NCBI GenBank assembly: GCA_028571685.1 | Contig: CM053140.1 | Location: forward strand, 218,569,323-218,633,322 | Reading direction: 5' to 3' | DNA from: Heterohyrax brucei | Taxonomy: Eukaryota; Chordata; Mammalia; Hyracoidea; Procaviidae | Length of the DNA: 64,000 bases | Shown: positions 46,818-57,159 of the stretch, piece after piece | How the letters are laid out: the number at the start of each line of letters is the position of its first letter | How positions within the stretch are numbered: the stretch's first letter is position 1 | Translations under genes and position numbers: made by a program | Notes under the pieces: generated by a model | The model's database searches: none | What the model was told of the DNA's origin: nothing | Seen by the model: the letters and a program-made list of their open reading frames with translations, nothing else

Positions 46818-48702
46818 ACCTGAGGTTATTAATTTTCTAACCAAAGGACTCCTTTTAGTATTTCTTGTAATTTGCATTTTGCAAATTCCCTAAACTTCTG
46901 TTTATCTGAAAATGCCCTAATTTTGCCACTATATTTGAGAGAGAGTTTTGCTGGATATCTAATAATTGGCTGACTCTTCCTTTCCTTCAAGGCTTTTTAG
47001 AAGTCCTCCCATTGTGTTCTTGCCTGCATAGCTTCTGCTCATTAGTCCCAGCTTAGTCTGGATGATTTTTCCTTAGTGAGTTACTTTTCATTTATCTGTA
47101 GCCACTTTTAAATTTTGTCTCCTTATGTGTAGTTTCGGTTTACTTACAATTCGTCTTGTGGTCTTTCTTTTTACATCTGGCTGGCTGTGTAGAGTCTGAT
47201 GAGTGTCTTAGATAGGTATTTTCTCACCTTTCATGATACCAGGGAAGCTTTCTGTCAACAAGTATTTGACAATTCTCTCTGTATTAACAGTTATCTCCCG
47301 TTCTTCTGGTACTTCAATCATTCACAGATTATCCCTTTTGACAGATTCCCGCATACTTCTTAGTGTTTCTTGATTTTTCTTTTAATTCTTTTTCTGATTT
47401 TTCCTACAGTATGTTGATGTCACATGCTTTACTTTCAATATCACTAATCAACCTTCCATTGCCTCAATTCTGCTCCTTTGGCTTTCTACTGAGTTGTCTA
47501 ATTCCGTAATTTTATTATTAACTTTCTGAATAACTAATTCTTGCTGTGTATACTTTCTTCCAACCTGTCCAATCTGTCATAATGCTCTGCTGCATTTTGC
47601 CTCATCTCCTTCCTGATCTCTTGAATGCTTCTGAACACTAATCTTTTATATTCTACCTCTGATAATTCCAGGAAGTTCTGTCTCTGGAAAATATGAATCT
47701 TTGTTTTCAGAGCTTTCTGCCCCTCCGAGTGACAGGAAATTGATGTCTTTGAGCCATCAGTAAGTGCCTGCTGTGCCCCAGATTCTTGTTTTGTTCTGAA
47801 ATATCCAAATAGCCTGACTGCATGTTACAATTTGGTTAATGTTGCCTTTGAGGGTCTAATGTCCTACTACCAGGTGGTTACAGCTGTTACTGGACATAGG
47901 AACCCAAGAATCTGTTTACTTTCTTGCATGGATTCAGCTCAGGTGTCCAGGTCGTGAGTCACCAGATGCATACTGCAGGCTCTTACCTACTGTCCTCAAT
48001 GGACAAGAGTTGCTGCTGTAGGCAAAGGTATCTGGCTGCCGCTGCTGACAAAGGAAGGGGGCTAACAGATGCCCCTGAGTCCTGAGTGTCTGTGACAATA
48101 GCATGTTCCTTTATGTCTGAATCCAAGCAAAGAAACAGTTTCTACCCCAAATTTCTGGTTCAAAAGTGTCAGGAGATTTCTTTTTTCTTCCTTCCCTCTT
48201 CCACCTGTTTGTTAAATTTTTCCCTCTACAAGTCTTGGAATGGCTCAGGGTAGGCTTAAGGAGTCCAACTTCCAGCTCAGTTAGTAACATCAGATTCCAG
48301 GGCAGTGCACAGTGCAAAGACTGGAGTGGGAAGCACTGGGATAAGTGAGAGGAGTCTATTCTCAAAGACTTAGACCCTTATGCAGTAGGTTACTTGCAAA
48401 GACTTAGCCATTTTATGACCTTGTACTGTTTTTCACTGGTTCTAGCTGCAGAAATGGATTCTCCAGTCACTGTTTCCATGATCAGCTGACCACACTGGCT
48501 GCAGTTGTTTCCTAGCAGATCAGGTCTAATAAATCCCACTCTCTGTTCTCCATCATTCTGTCCCATTTCTTAACTTTCTCTTTACAGGCTCCTAGGATAC
48601 TATATGTAATGTATTTACTTGTTCTTTGGGGTCTCTGTTCTTCAGAGGGATCAGAGGAAGCATCCAACATCCAACTACTCCATCATCTTGACCCCACCTC
48701 TT

Positions 48703-48955
48703 ATTAGTATTATTTAATCAACACCTTGTAATTATTCTACCTTTTATCTTGTTTTCTTAGAAAAGATTTTTTTATGTAAATTTTATATAACTCCTTGTGT
48801 AAATTAAATCTTTCACTTGCTGTTTTATACCAAATTGAAAACTGAGGGGAAATCAACATCAAATTATCAACTAAAATTTCTACTAAAAAGGTATTTGAAA
48901 ATATTTCCACTATTGAGCAATTTTGTTGTCCAAAACTATGTGTATAGCTGTATAA
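48703..48955. other. AT-rich intronic spacer
   Basis: Between two L1 copies; nothing recognised. Confidence 0.4.
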
Positions 48956-49570
48956 TTCCTGTGTCTTTTTATTGCCATAAATATATATAACAAAATATTT
49001 GACATTTTATCTATCTTTAAGTGTTTAATTCCGTGACACTAATTACATTTATCATGTTCTATGATCATCACCACCACCCATGTTCAAATGTGTTCCATTA
49101 CCCTTAACAGAAATTCAGAGACGGGTGGTGTGGTGGTTAAGAGCTAGGGCTGCTAACTAAAAGGTCGGCAATCCAAATCCACCAGCTCTCCCTGGAAACT
49201 GTATGGGCAGTTCTACTATGTCCTGGTAGGTCACAGTAAGTCAGAAACAATTCACTTGACATGTACAGGTTAGTAGAGACTCAATACCCTTCAATAAGCA
49301 ACTGTCCATTTTCCTTTTTTCCTAGTCCCTGGAAACCATACACAAACTTTTGTCTCTATGTATTTGTTTATTCCAAATATCTTACTTAAGTGGGGTCAGA
49401 CAGTACTTCTCCTTTTGTTTCCGACCTCTTCCACTCTGTATGTGTTAAAGGTTCATCCATGTCACATCATGTATCAGGACTTGAATTCTTCAAAAAGGTG
49501 AGTTGTGAATAATGAATACGAATAGCACTGCAATGAACAATGGTGTACAAGTATCTGTCGGAGCCCCAGA
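48956..49570 (-). mobile_element. Old L1M 3' fragment, antisense
   Basis: ATTGCCATAAATATATATAAC, CTATGATCATCACCACCACCC, TTAAGTGGGGTCAGACAGTAC and TTCATCCATGTCACATCATG are antisense L1M 3' UTR and ORF2 end blocks. A SINE splits it at 49117. Confidence 0.8.
49117..49272 (+). mobile_element. AfroSINE inside L1M
   Basis: GGTGGTGTGGTGGTTAAGAGC, AAAAGGTCGGCAATCCAAATCC, GTCACAGTAAGTCAGAAACA. The 5' boundary abuts L1M sequence TTCAGAGACG. Confidence 0.88.
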
Positions 49571-50955
49571 TTCCAAGTCTTTTGAAGATGTATATGAGAA
49601 AGCTCTAGCATTTCTAGAAACTTATAAACAGAAATTTCTAACATTCTTTAAAATACTGCAAATAATGATTTTTATTGGGTTTTGAATCTACTAATTGCAA
49701 AACTTATACTACATTGGTTTGCAATAGTAACTGGCTGGCAACAAAAAGAAATAGAAACTTTCTAGCTGATACTTAACGAAAAAGCCACTGTCTAATTGGT
49801 AGATATAAATTCAGTGACTTAGCAACTGCAAATAATATGTTTCTTCTATTGAATCTTTTTATGGGTACTTTTCCAAATGATAGTCATTAAATCAAGATTC
49901 AAAAGACTAAACTGAAAACCAGACTTTTGGTCTTGTATTATTATCAAGATTATATAATAGCACCAAATACTAAACAAGATACAAAAACATGAAACATTCT
50001 TTAACCACAAATTAAAAACATTCTTGTTAAAACAAAAAAGCTTTATACCATTAACAAAGAAATAAAATTTATCAGTAATTATTTCACTTTTTCATTGTTC
50101 TATAATATATATTAGGTGTATACTCAAGAGCTTCGTTAATTGATTTAAAAACTTGAGACAGATCTGTTCCAAAAGCACCATTTCAGAACCCACCAACAAA
50201 AAGGTGTTCTTCAGTAGTGAGATTCCCAAATACAATCTGTCTTCATCAAAGAAAGTCAGAAACAAAAGAAGCTGATAAACACATCATCCAACCACCACCA
50301 CAACAAAATGACATTAGGCAAAGCATCTAAATGCACTCAAATGAGCTGGAGTTAGGTGACCACAAGACAGAGTGAACATCACAAACATCATTTCAAAGAC
50401 ACACATGAACTAATGCAGGAGGGAGCTAATCACAGCTATGACTTGAGGAAAAGCAGCAGCAGGAGAGGTACTAGCACTGGAGGCTGCCAGAACTGCTGGT
50501 GGGCTCCCGTGCCATCCGAATTTCAAGATGGGCAAACAGTAAGCAGTGAGATCCCTAGGCAGAGTGAAAGCATGGGATGCAAAGCAGCCAGCATATCAGG
50601 ACTGGAACTGGAAGTCACAGCAGTAACTGGTGTGGCAGAAAGCCAGCACTGTCAGCTCTGAGAAGAGACAGTACCAAACCCCTCCTAGGTTGCAGGAACA
50701 ACTGACCTGGTGTGGAATGAGTGATCCTTTCCCATGGGAGCCAACACTGGGTGGTTTCAAGGCACACTCCAGACCACACCTAAAGCAAATGCTGACTCAA
50801 GATCAAGGCGAACTGAGGTGACAGCCCATACCTCGGAGAGGGTTGCAGTTTCCTCTCTTGGCCCACAGTAGGCACATACAGTCACCCCAACATCCCTAAG
50901 AATACCTGTTCAACATGGTCCTTGCTTGTGAAGTTCAAAGCAGGGACAGATTTAG
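49571..50955. other. Unassigned intronic sequence
   Basis: AT-rich to 50340, then more balanced. Open frames at 50356-50821 on the plus strand have no recognised domain, no splice context in UCK2 (which runs minus) and no codon bias. Could hide a lineage-specific exon, but nothing supports it. Confidence 0.35.
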
Positions 50956-50959
50956 AAAT

Positions 50960-51310
50960 GCAAAAAAGTCTGGACTCGTACCCCAGCTCTAAAACTTACT
51001 AGCTATGCGAGCAGAAAACCCCACTGCTGTTGAGTCAACTCTGACGCATAAAGATCCTACAGGATGGTGCAGAACTGCTCCATAGGGCTTCTAAGCAGCG
51101 TCTGGTAGATGCAATGTAGCTCTTAACCGCTATGCTACCAGGTTTCTCCACATGAGCTCAGGAAGGTCAAAATTTCTCCTCACTTCATCTTTTATCCATA
51201 ACTTCATCTTCTATCTTTGAAATGGAGACGATGGTTACCTAGCAGACCTCAGAGGGAGAAGATGACCAAACACTTTAGTGGAAACTTGGCTTAATGATAA
51301 AATAGCTTAA
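50960..51310 (+). mobile_element. MIR SINE split by an AfroSINE
   Basis: The left part has GTCTGGACTCGTACCCCAGC and AAAACTTACTAGCTATGCGAG. The right part has CTCAGGAAGGTCAAAATTTC and CTTTGAAATGGAGACGATGG, matching the MIR order 'ctgtgtgacc ... cctcatctgtaaaatgg'. Confidence 0.7.
51012..51150 (-). mobile_element. AfroSINE inside MIR
   Basis: CCCCACTGCTGTTGAGTCAAC, AGAACTGCTCCATAGGGCTTC, TCTTAACCGCTATGCTACCAGG. It sits after the MIR word AGCTATGCGAG. Confidence 0.88.
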
Positions 51311-51454
51311 CAGACATAAAAAAGTTATTATAAAACACTAAGGATAAAAATCTTTCCCTTGTATTTCCTAATAACATGACTTTCCCTCAACGCAAGCACA
51401 TAACACTTAGCTACACCATGGTAGCTACCAGGGGAAAAAAAAACATTTGCCCAT

Positions 51455-51604
51455 ACCCAACTCACTGCTGGCGACTCGATTCCAACTCACAGCAACCCTA
51501 AAGGACAGAATAGAACTGCTCCACAGAGGTCCCAAGGAGTGCCTTGTGGATTCAAACTGCCAACTCTTTGGTTGCACTTAACCACTACACCACCAGGGTT
51601 TCCA
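51455..51604 (-). mobile_element. AfroSINE
   Basis: CTGCTGGCGACTCGATTCC, GGACAGAATAGAACTGCTCC, AACCACTACACCACCAGGG. Faces the plus-strand copy about 55 bases away. Confidence 0.9.
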
Positions 51605-51657
51605 CAACACTACCAAGGGTCTTTAAACATCTGCATAAGGACCACCAGTCAAGGTAC

Positions 51658-51812
51658 AGAGACCCTGGTGGTATAGCAGTTAAGAGCTACAGCTGCCATC
51701 CAAAAGCCAGCAGCTAAAATCCTCCAGGCACTTCTTGGAAACCCTATGGGGCAGTTCTACTCTGTCCTATAGGGTTGCTATGAGTTGCAATGAACTCAAG
51801 GGTAACGGTTAT
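51658..51812 (+). mobile_element. AfroSINE
   Basis: GAGACCCTGGTGGTATAGCAG, CAGGCACTTCTTGGAAACCC, TATAGGGTTGCTATGAGTTGC. Together with the preceding copy it makes an inverted repeat. Confidence 0.92.
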
Positions 51813-52320
51813 ATATACATGGACAGCCAGTGTATTGAGAATTCTTTTTTTTTTCCCAATGCCAATATGAATAAGCATTAAGGTTGAATATACGTTCAAA
51901 TGTAGCTTCAAACTCTAATTTAAACAGTTAAAAGATTTAAGAAAAGTAAAAAGGGTATTATAAATTATGGTCTGCTTTCCTCAATCCAACAAGCACCAAA
52001 CACCAGCAGTATACAGTATACCAGAGTGTATAACGGGTATTAAGGCACCAATTAGCAAAATGTTCTTATAGAACTTACATTTTAGTGGGAAGGTAGCCAC
52101 AAATGACTACAATATAAGGCAAAATGTGGTAAATCAACAGAAGCAGAAGACAGAGAAAATAATTTTGACTACAGACATGGATAATAAAGCTTCCAGAAGA
52201 ATGTATTAACAGTGCTGAGCCTTAAAAAGTCTAGAGGTCATTCCCAATATGACCATGAACAAAAGTATAATTGACAGCAATGTTCAGCAAGATGAGCCTG
52301 GACATTTAGGTGTGAGGGAG
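51813..52320. other. Unassigned intronic sequence
   Basis: 52040-52260 has the phrase CTTATAGAACTTACATTTTAG and AATAAGCAT-like words of an old dispersed repeat; family not assigned. Confidence 0.35.
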
Positions 52321-52708
52321 TGCTACAAATTGAGCTGTGTCCCCTAATGTATGTGCTGGAGTCCTAATTCCCACAGCTGCGAGTGAAATTAATCCAACCA
52401 CCTTCTACCACACAATGTAATACAATCAGTTGATGGTCTTGTCAGTATAGGATGGATCTTAAACCTAATCACTTGTGAGTTATATAACAAGCAACACCGA
52501 TGCAATATTCCTGAATGTGAGCACGTACTGAGGAAGACAAATGCCATGTCAGGATCACCAACAACCACAGCATGCCCAGGGCTACTGACAAGGTTGGAAT
52601 CTGACTTGGACTTTCAGCCTCTAGAACTGTGAGAAAATAAAATTTCATTCTTTAAAGCTATCCACTTGTGCAGTTTCTGTTAAAGCAACTTTAAGAAACT
52701 AAGATAGG
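52321..52708 (+). mobile_element. MaLR-type solo LTR (fossil)
   Basis: TGCTACAAATTGAGCTGTGTC at the start, CTTTCAGCCTCTAGAACTGTG and CTATCCACTTGTGCAGTTTC near the end. Flanked by GGGAG and GGGAA, a likely imperfect target duplication. Old and broken. Confidence 0.75.
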
Positions 52709-52897
52709 GAAGGTGGTGTTAAGGGAGACAGGTGAAGCAATGAAATCTGCGACATTACGGGGCTAAGGCAATTTGTGCTGTGCGTTAAGTATTTGAACCA
52801 ATGGGAGTCATTTGTTTCCAAAAACAGTGCTCTGGTGGCAGCTTGAAGGAGCAGGGAATCAAACCCAGGTTTTAAAAAGAAAAAAATATATCAAACC

Positions 52898-53050
52898 TGT
52901 TGCTTGTACAGTTGATCCCAACTCAGGGACTCTACAGGGCAGAGTAGCATTGCCCCACAGAATTTCTAAGGAGTGCCTGGTGGATTCAATCTGCCAACCT
53001 TTTGGTTAGCAGCTGTAGCACTTAACCAGTATGCCACCAGAATTTCCAAC
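52898..53050 (-). mobile_element. AfroSINE
   Basis: CTCTACAGGGCAGAGTAGC, GAGTGCCTGGTGGATTCAATC, GGTTAGCAGCTGTAGCACTTAACC. Confidence 0.9.
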
Positions 53051-53550
53051 CCAGGTATAGAGGCTATTTCAATGAGCTACTGAAGAGATTTCAAGGGCAG
53101 TAACACCATAATAAACAGCACCCAAAAGTCACAGGGATGCAAGCAAAGAATTTTTAACTTTTTTTTTCCCCCCATACAGTGCTACATCTTGCTATCTCTG
53201 GATCTGCTCTCAGAAGAAAATACAACGATCTGGTTCTGAACAAAATTAGCCTAATTTTCTTAAACCACCACAATTCTAAGTTCTGAACAATGACCTGCCA
53301 CATAAGCCTAGCAAAGCTTACTCTGAAGTTCTAATTCACCTTCACTTGTAAAACAAACTTAAAATGTGATACATGAAGCTGCAAGCACTCTTCTTGCTTC
53401 CTACCACCAAAATGCTTTACTCAGAGATAAAATACTTGGACTCAGGGCAACCACAACACTGATACAAACTACAGCCCACATAAGAATAGTCTGCATATCC
53501 CTCAGAGGGAGCTGAAGAGAGACTGAGTTTTGAGGGCTTTGCTGTTGTTC
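53051..53550. other. Unassigned intronic sequence
   Basis: Poly-T/C tract at 53159-53173. No gene or repeat assigned. Confidence 0.4.
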
Positions 53551-53552
53551 TG

Positions 53553-53727
53553 GAAACCTTAGTGATGTAATGGTTAAGAGTTACGGCTGCTGCCCAAAAG
53601 GTCAGCAGTTCAAACTCACCAGATGCTCTTTGGAAACTCTGTGGGGCAGTTCGACTCTGTCCTATAGGGTCGCTATGCGTCATCAACAACTTGGCAGCAG
53701 CACTTTGGGGTTTTTGGGTTTTATAGA
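53553..53727 (+). mobile_element. AfroSINE
   Basis: GGAAACCTTAGTGATGTAATGG, AAAAGGTCAGCAGTTCAAACTC, CCTATAGGGTCGCTATGCGTC and GGGGTTTTTGGGTTTT tail. Confidence 0.92.
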
Positions 53728-53904
53728 GGGACTGAGGCAGGAGAAAACAGTAAATAGCTACATAATTTTGGGCTACAGTATACAGATCTGAATTCTGAAA
53801 TTTGCATTTGCATTTCCTTTCAGGTCCAGTACTTCTGAAAACCAGTATTTGTGCAATGGCCACTTCTAAGTTGTCTGTGAGAGGCACATGCCTCCTTCAA
53901 TACT

Positions 53905-54010
53905 AGACTGAGCAACACTGGTTCAAGCCCTGGAATGGCCAATGAATATGTGACCTGGATACATGAGTACCTCAGGGCACATTTTTCTCATTACTATAAA
54001 CTAAGTGTTG
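53905..54010 (+). mobile_element. MIR SINE fragment
   Basis: CACTGGTTCAAGCCCTGGAATGG, TATGTGACCTGGATAC, GTACCTCAGGGCACATTTTTCTC: the MIR central order, diverged. Confidence 0.55.
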
Positions 54011-54287
54011 TTTGGCCTTAGAGGCTCCAAGGTGCCTTCTAGTTCTTAAATTGTTTTCATGATGCCCTTTCGTCTTTATTTTCTTCCAAATTCCTTTACT
54101 AAGCACACAACAAATACCCAGGGGGAGGGTACCAACCCAGATGCCTAATCTGCTTTCACACCGCACTGTATCACAATGTTCAGGCTTGAGACTTCCAAAT
54201 GAGCTCCAATTTGTTGATGCCTACCATCCTAAAAAATTTTTTTTAAAGTTCACTGCTTTAAAAGAAAGGCACTAAGGACTGGAATAA

Positions 54288-54465
54288 TAGAAAGCCAGCT
54301 GCCATCTAGTCAATTCCAAGTTACGCAAAGCCAAAGATGATTCTATGGTTTTCAATGGCTGATTTTTCAGAGGGAGACTGGCAGGCCTTTCTTAGAAGGG
54401 GCCTATGGGGTCGCCATGAGTCAGCATCAACTTGATGGCAGTGAGTTTGGCATTTGGGTGGGGAG
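54288..54465. mobile_element. Chimeric inverted AfroSINE
   Basis: The left part (54288-54396) is antisense: CCAGCTGCCATCTAGTCAATTCC and GGTTTTCAATGGCTGATTTTTC. The right part (54397-54465) is a sense 3' end: CCTATGGGGTCGCCATGAGTC and AGCATCAACTTGATGGCAGTG. Both outer ends are thus SINE 3' ends. Confidence 0.8.
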
Positions 54466-54564
54466 GTGCACGTGAAGCCCCAACCTATCAGTTGGTTGTC
54501 AAGCACATTACACCAGCCCTTTGAACTCATTCTTTCTGGTTTCCATTTGCATTCCTAAAGTACC

Positions 54565-54660
54565 CTGCTGAGAATTTCCATTTCCACCCCAAATATACTA
54601 AATCAGAGTCTGCATTTTAAACAAGATCCCCCAAGTGATTCTTATGTGTAACTTTTCAGG
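54565..54660 (-). mobile_element. MER5-type remnant
   Basis: TCCACCCCAAATATACTAAATC, AGAGTCTGCATTTTAAACAAG and CCAAGTGATTCTTATGTG are the middle blocks of a MER5 (hAT-Charlie) element. Confidence 0.65.
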
Positions 54661-54974
54661 AACTTGTTAGAGATACAGAGTATCAGCAGGGGTTCCAACC
54701 AGAACACAGCAGTTTAGAGCCCTGGATTAAAACATCTGTGCCACCTGGGGACTGGGAAAAAAAACAGAATCAAGGTATCACTGCAGCAAATTGATTACAA
54801 CACGCATTTTCAAAGTCCAATCCTCCTTTGAACTTCTTACAATGGAAAATATTTATGATTGTGAACAACGGCAAGTATTTGCCATTTGCCCAAAACGTAC
54901 AACGTGCATGAAAACAGACTGCTTGAAGTTTCCAGAACCTTCGTCCGTGGTGAGACATGGGGCCAAAACAACAA

Positions 54975-55135
54975 AATCAAACCCACTGCCATGAAATTGA
55001 CTGACTTACAGAACAAAACGTAGCTGCCTCATTGGGTTTCCCAGGTTTTAACCCTTACAAAGGCCACTGCCAGATCTTTTTCTCTTGAAGCCACGGGAAA
55101 AACCGACCCTTGGGTCACCAGCCAAGCGCCTGCGA
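54975..55135 (-). mobile_element. AfroSINE, heavily diverged
   Basis: AAACCCACTGCCATGAAATTGAC opens like an antisense SINE tail, and AGGCCACTGCCAGATCTTTTTC plus GGGAAAAACCGACCCTTGGG resemble the long-subfamily middle. Weak beyond the first 40 bases. Confidence 0.5.
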
Positions 55136-55674
55136 GAAATGCAGACAGAGAGGTACTCGTTTAACGATAAGCTACTAGCTTCCATTTGACATCTTGCCTA
55201 AGTAACACATCTTATACTGATCTTATACAGAGAACAAACAAATGATGCCTGGGAAACACAAAAATCAGAACAGCAGAGTCATCTCCCTATTTAGAGTCTC
55301 AATCCTGCCCCCTGTAATTACCAAGTCATTTTGTTCCTGAAAGCTAAACTTATATGCAAGTCTGTCCCCTTTCCTCCTAAAAGGTATGGACCTCTCTGGT
55401 CACCAGTTAATATTTGAGCCCGAACTATATGCCAGGCGTCGTGTGGAAAGCGCTGGGATACACGCACGAAACAACAAAAAAGGTCCCACGCAACACAACT
55501 CTGTTATATAAAACAGTACGGCAAGATTAATTCTAAAAACAAGGAAAGGAGGTGGCATCCTGGTTTTGCTTTAAATTACTGGAAGTTTAAGTCCCTTATG
55601 AAAGTTTAAACAAGAAAAAATTGATGCAGCCAAGGGAAAACGCACCATAAACTTCAAGGACCTAAAAAACAAAA
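55136..55674. other. Unassigned intronic sequence
   Basis: 55415-55500 contains GAACTATATGCCAGGCGTCG and AAGCGCTGGGATACACG, wording of an ancient MIR-class repeat; the assignment is tentative. Confidence 0.4.
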
Positions 55675-55838
55675 CAAAACCCGCTGCTGCCGTAGATTCC
55701 GATTCATAGCAACCCTACAGGACACAGTACAACCGTCCCCATCGAGTTCCCAAAAAGTGCCTGGTGGATTGGAACTGAACTGCAGACCTCCCGGCTAGGA
55801 GACACAGCACACTTAACTCTAGGCCAGTAGGGCTTCCT
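55675..55838 (-). mobile_element. AfroSINE
   Basis: CCCGCTGCTGCCGTAGATTCC, GCAACCCTACAGGACACAGTAC, GTGCCTGGTGGATTGGAACTG, GGCCAGTAGGGCTTCC. Last SINE before the UCK2 CpG island. Confidence 0.9.
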
Positions 55839-56519
55839 CAAGGACCTGAATTAGGCACAAGATCTGCGCCCTGTGAGTGAGAAAGGAAACCAACTTAGTC
55901 ACTCAAGTTCCACAGCAGCCTGGCCGACGCCCGTTGCGCCAAAGCAGTCCAGGCCCGGAGGGAAAATGAAAACCCCGAATGGAGGAGGAGCTAGGGAGAG
56001 GGAGCTGGGCAGCGAAAACCTCGTGGCTGGCTTCTCGTGGCGCCAAGCAGCCTTCCTGCTCTGCCTTGCCCCTGTCCTTGGAGGCATCGTCCGGCCCCAC
56101 AAAATCCAGCGTGCAGGTCCCCTGGAGGAGCCAGTGCTCCACAGGAAGTTGGCGCCTGGTAATGCGGTAAGGGGAACACGTAGCCCTGTCTTAAAGGCAG
56201 TTAGAGGAGCCAAGAACCACCAGGGAGGACTCCACCCTTCTCCACCTGCGGTAAGGCTAGGCAGTCACTTGCCTTGTCTCTCCTTGCCTGACAGATAAAA
56301 CAAAGAAAACAAGCTTCCAGGGAAGTCACACATAAAAGGGTAACCCCTTTCCATGGGTACGTGACGCGTGTGCCCGGGAGACCGAAGGGCATGGGTCTAG
56401 GACAACTTTTCTCAATGAAGCCATGCTTCTTCTTAAAATTAAAAAAAAAAAAAAAAAACCTACCGTTACAATACCCTCGATCTTGACTGCATATACTTAG
56501 TTTCTAACCGTACCCCACT
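55839..56519. other. Intron 1 sequence between the last SINE and the CpG island
   Basis: Repeat-poor and moderately GC-rich at 55900-56240, with long open frames on both strands (141 codons plus, 104 codons minus) and no known domain. A near-pure A run sits at 56438-56458. The word GTACGTGACGCGTG at 56360 resembles a CRE/E-box type site, which is only a guess. Confidence 0.45.
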
Positions 56520-57024
56520 GCAGTGCCCCCGGCCCCGCGCCCATCCCAGGTGGGGCTTCCCTCCCCCGGCGGCCTCCTGGGGGCTCTCACCGCCCTCGCC
56601 GCCTCCCGGCTGGGCATCCCGGCTCCAGTCGCCCTTCGCCTCCAGGCCGCGCCACACTGGAAGTGCGGGCAGGGGTTGCCCGTACTGGGGGCGCATTCGA
56701 GACTCCGCTGCAAGCCCTCGTGCCCGGCACCGCACTCGCCAAACAATAAGCATCCGCTTTCCCGCCCTTCCCCCACAGGACCCCAGCCAGCCACCGCCCG
56801 GGAGAAGCGCCAGGAGCCCGGAGGCCGCCGTGGGACCGGCGAGCGGCGCGCCCCGGAGTCTCGGCTTCCCGCCGGAGGGCGGCCGGGCGTGGGGAGCGCG
56901 CCGGCCACGCGGCGGCTCCGCAGCCCCTGCCCCGACCGCGCCGGCCCGCCCCAGGCCCCGCGCCGCGGCCGCCGAGCGGGCAGCCCCGCCGGGCAGGGAG
57001 CCCCGCCGCCCGGCCGCGCCGTAC

Positions 57025-57123
57025 CTTGCCGCTGGCGGTGCCGCCGCTGACGCCGATGAGGAAGGGCTCGCCGCCGCCGGGCTGCTGCGGGCTCTGCAGC
57101 GTCTGCTCGCTGTCCCCGGCCAT
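57025..57123 (-). CDS. UCK2: UCK2 coding exon 1 (uridine-cytidine kinase 2, N-terminus)
   Basis: UCK2 is the cytosolic kinase that phosphorylates uridine and cytidine to UMP and CMP in pyrimidine salvage; it works as a tetramer and also activates nucleoside analogues. Here 33 codons read [10 protein letters not shown], then [10 protein letters not shown], then [13 protein letters not shown]. This matches the human UCK2 start as I recall it, with about three differences at residues 11, 12 and 16. [10 protein letters not shown] is the P-loop that binds ATP phosphates; the following Ser would come from exon 2. The paralogue UCK1 has a different N-terminus, so UCK2 is preferred. The ATG has G at -3 and at +4, a strong context. 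The exon ends GGCAAG and is followed on the minus strand by GTACGG, a canonical donor, giving a phase-0 intron. The rest of the kinase lies beyond the left edge of the window. Identity and exon limits are well supported; the transcription start is not visible. Confidence 0.93.
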
Positions 57124-57159
57124 CGCGCGGCCGCCCCTCCTCCCGCAGCGTGTGCGCAG

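Larger units (their letters stand above)
39791..48702 (-). mobile_element. Near full-length L1, antisense, with three later insertions
   Basis: The 5' end is at right: on the minus strand it starts AAGAGGTGGGGTCAAGATGATGG, the standard L1 opening. Leftwards follow the 5' UTR (48700-47750), ORF1 region (about 47700-46860), ORF2 (about 45850-42440) and a 3' UTR that continues to 39791 (TTTACTGCTCTTTAAGTGAAAG). Inserts are an ERVL LTR at 46289-46817, a SINE at 42147-42302 and an L1 at 40109-41525. Without them the element is about 6.8 kb. Its 3' UTR is of an older, more diverged subfamily than the plus-strand copies. Confidence 0.9.
1..57024 (-). other. UCK2: Intron 1 of UCK2, donor-proximal part
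   Basis: The donor is GT at 57024-57023 on the minus strand. No sequence matching UCK2 exon 2, which should continue from the P-loop with SSVCAKI-like residues, was recognised in the six-frame translations to the left. The acceptor therefore probably lies outside the window. A first intron of tens of kilobases agrees with what I recall for the human gene. The interval is filled mainly by transposon copies, listed separately. Confidence 0.75.

Noticed and set aside
50356-50821. Two overlapping plus-strand frames, possible lineage-specific gene
   Set aside because: No domain, no codon bias, no promoter or splicing signs; composition is ordinary intron.
55873-56298. A 141-codon plus-strand frame near the UCK2 promoter, possible divergent gene
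   Set aside because: No known domain, overlapping minus-strand frames of similar length, and no promoter or splice features that single it out.
1-57024. UCK2 exon 2 inside the window
   Set aside because: No minus-strand translation continues the P-loop with the expected SSVCAKI and QDSFYR-type residues.
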